Positions 63,901 to 64,000 of a stretch of DNA of 64,000 nucleotides are shown here, in pieces. The stretch comes from Tachypleus tridentatus. Its lineage: Eukaryota > Arthropoda > Merostomata > Xiphosura > Limulidae. The position numbers and the translations under genes were made by a program. Location: the NCBI RefSeq assembly GCF_004210375.1, contig NC_134830.1:8618001-8682000 (forward strand), read 5' to 3'. Position 1 is the stretch's first letter. Every line of letters begins with the position of its first letter. Below the pieces are notes generated by a model. It saw only the letters and a list, made by a program, of their open reading frames with translations. It searched no databases and had not been told where the DNA came from.

Positions 63901-64000
63901 TGGTCTTAATCTGGTTAAATTAAACATCCATAACATCTGGTCTTAATCTAGTTAAATTAAACATCCATAACATCTGGTCTTAATCTGGTTAAATTAAACA
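48925..64000. repeat. 37-bp satellite, array 2, at least 15 kb, about 407 monomers
   Basis: Same monomer and orientation as array 1 (TTAAATTAAACATCC, CATCTGG, TTAATCT). It is generally more uniform than the middle of array 1, with scattered chimeric or truncated monomers (for example near 50520-50580, 53560-53640 and 57050-57075). Two rare variant clusters recur: a doubled CATCCAAACCATCTGG at about 51726 and 61251, and CAACTGGTCTTGATCTAAAA at about 53546 and 59364. The array is still running at the window end. Confidence 0.98.

Noticed and set aside
6090..64000. CRISPR-like regular repetition
   Set aside because: The 37-bp units follow one another directly with no unique spacers, and all other context is eukaryotic.

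Overview
The window looks like animal nuclear DNA, most probably from a chelicerate and, on memory of its SINE families, a horseshoe crab (Xiphosura). The grounds are an intron-containing bHLH gene, two tRNA-derived SINE families that I associate with Limulus/Tachypleus genomes, a Tc1-type transposon, and very large tandem arrays. The species is an inference; the eukaryotic origin is plain. No bacterial, viral or CRISPR feature was seen.

Layout. (1) 1-6094: a flank with an old SINE remnant, a 59/60-bp minisatellite (A), one intact SINE with target-site duplications, an 88-bp repeat, and a 42-bp minisatellite (B) that appears to have grown from the head of a reversed SINE. (2) About 6090-31104: roughly 25 kb of a 37-bp satellite (about 675 monomers), with a higher-order period near 2.08 kb between about 21.4 and 28.3 kb. 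(3) 31105-31604: exactly 500 N, a scaffold gap. (4) 31605-46123: about 14.5 kb of mostly single-copy sequence with the only convincing host gene, a Hairy/HES-family repressor (exons 31988-32083, 32291-32378, 32565-33301, + strand, ending in WRPW). It also holds seven SINE copies or fragments of family 1 and several of family 2, a dead Tc1 element (37331-38840) and several more minisatellites. (5) 46124-48924: a second, slightly diverged and internally deleted copy of flank (1), in direct orientation. (6) 48925-64000: a second array of the same 37-bp satellite, still running at the window end.

About 63% of the non-N bases are one 37-bp satellite. Only the HES gene is expected to make a functional host protein; its first exon is not visible. 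The duplicated flank-plus-array on both sides of the gap means that either this locus is a real tandem duplication of more than 46 kb or two haplotypes have been laid end to end by the assembler; deciding this matters more than anything else for interpreting the window. I found no previously undescribed gene system. The most unusual features are the satellite organisation, the SINE-seeded minisatellite and the duplication structure.
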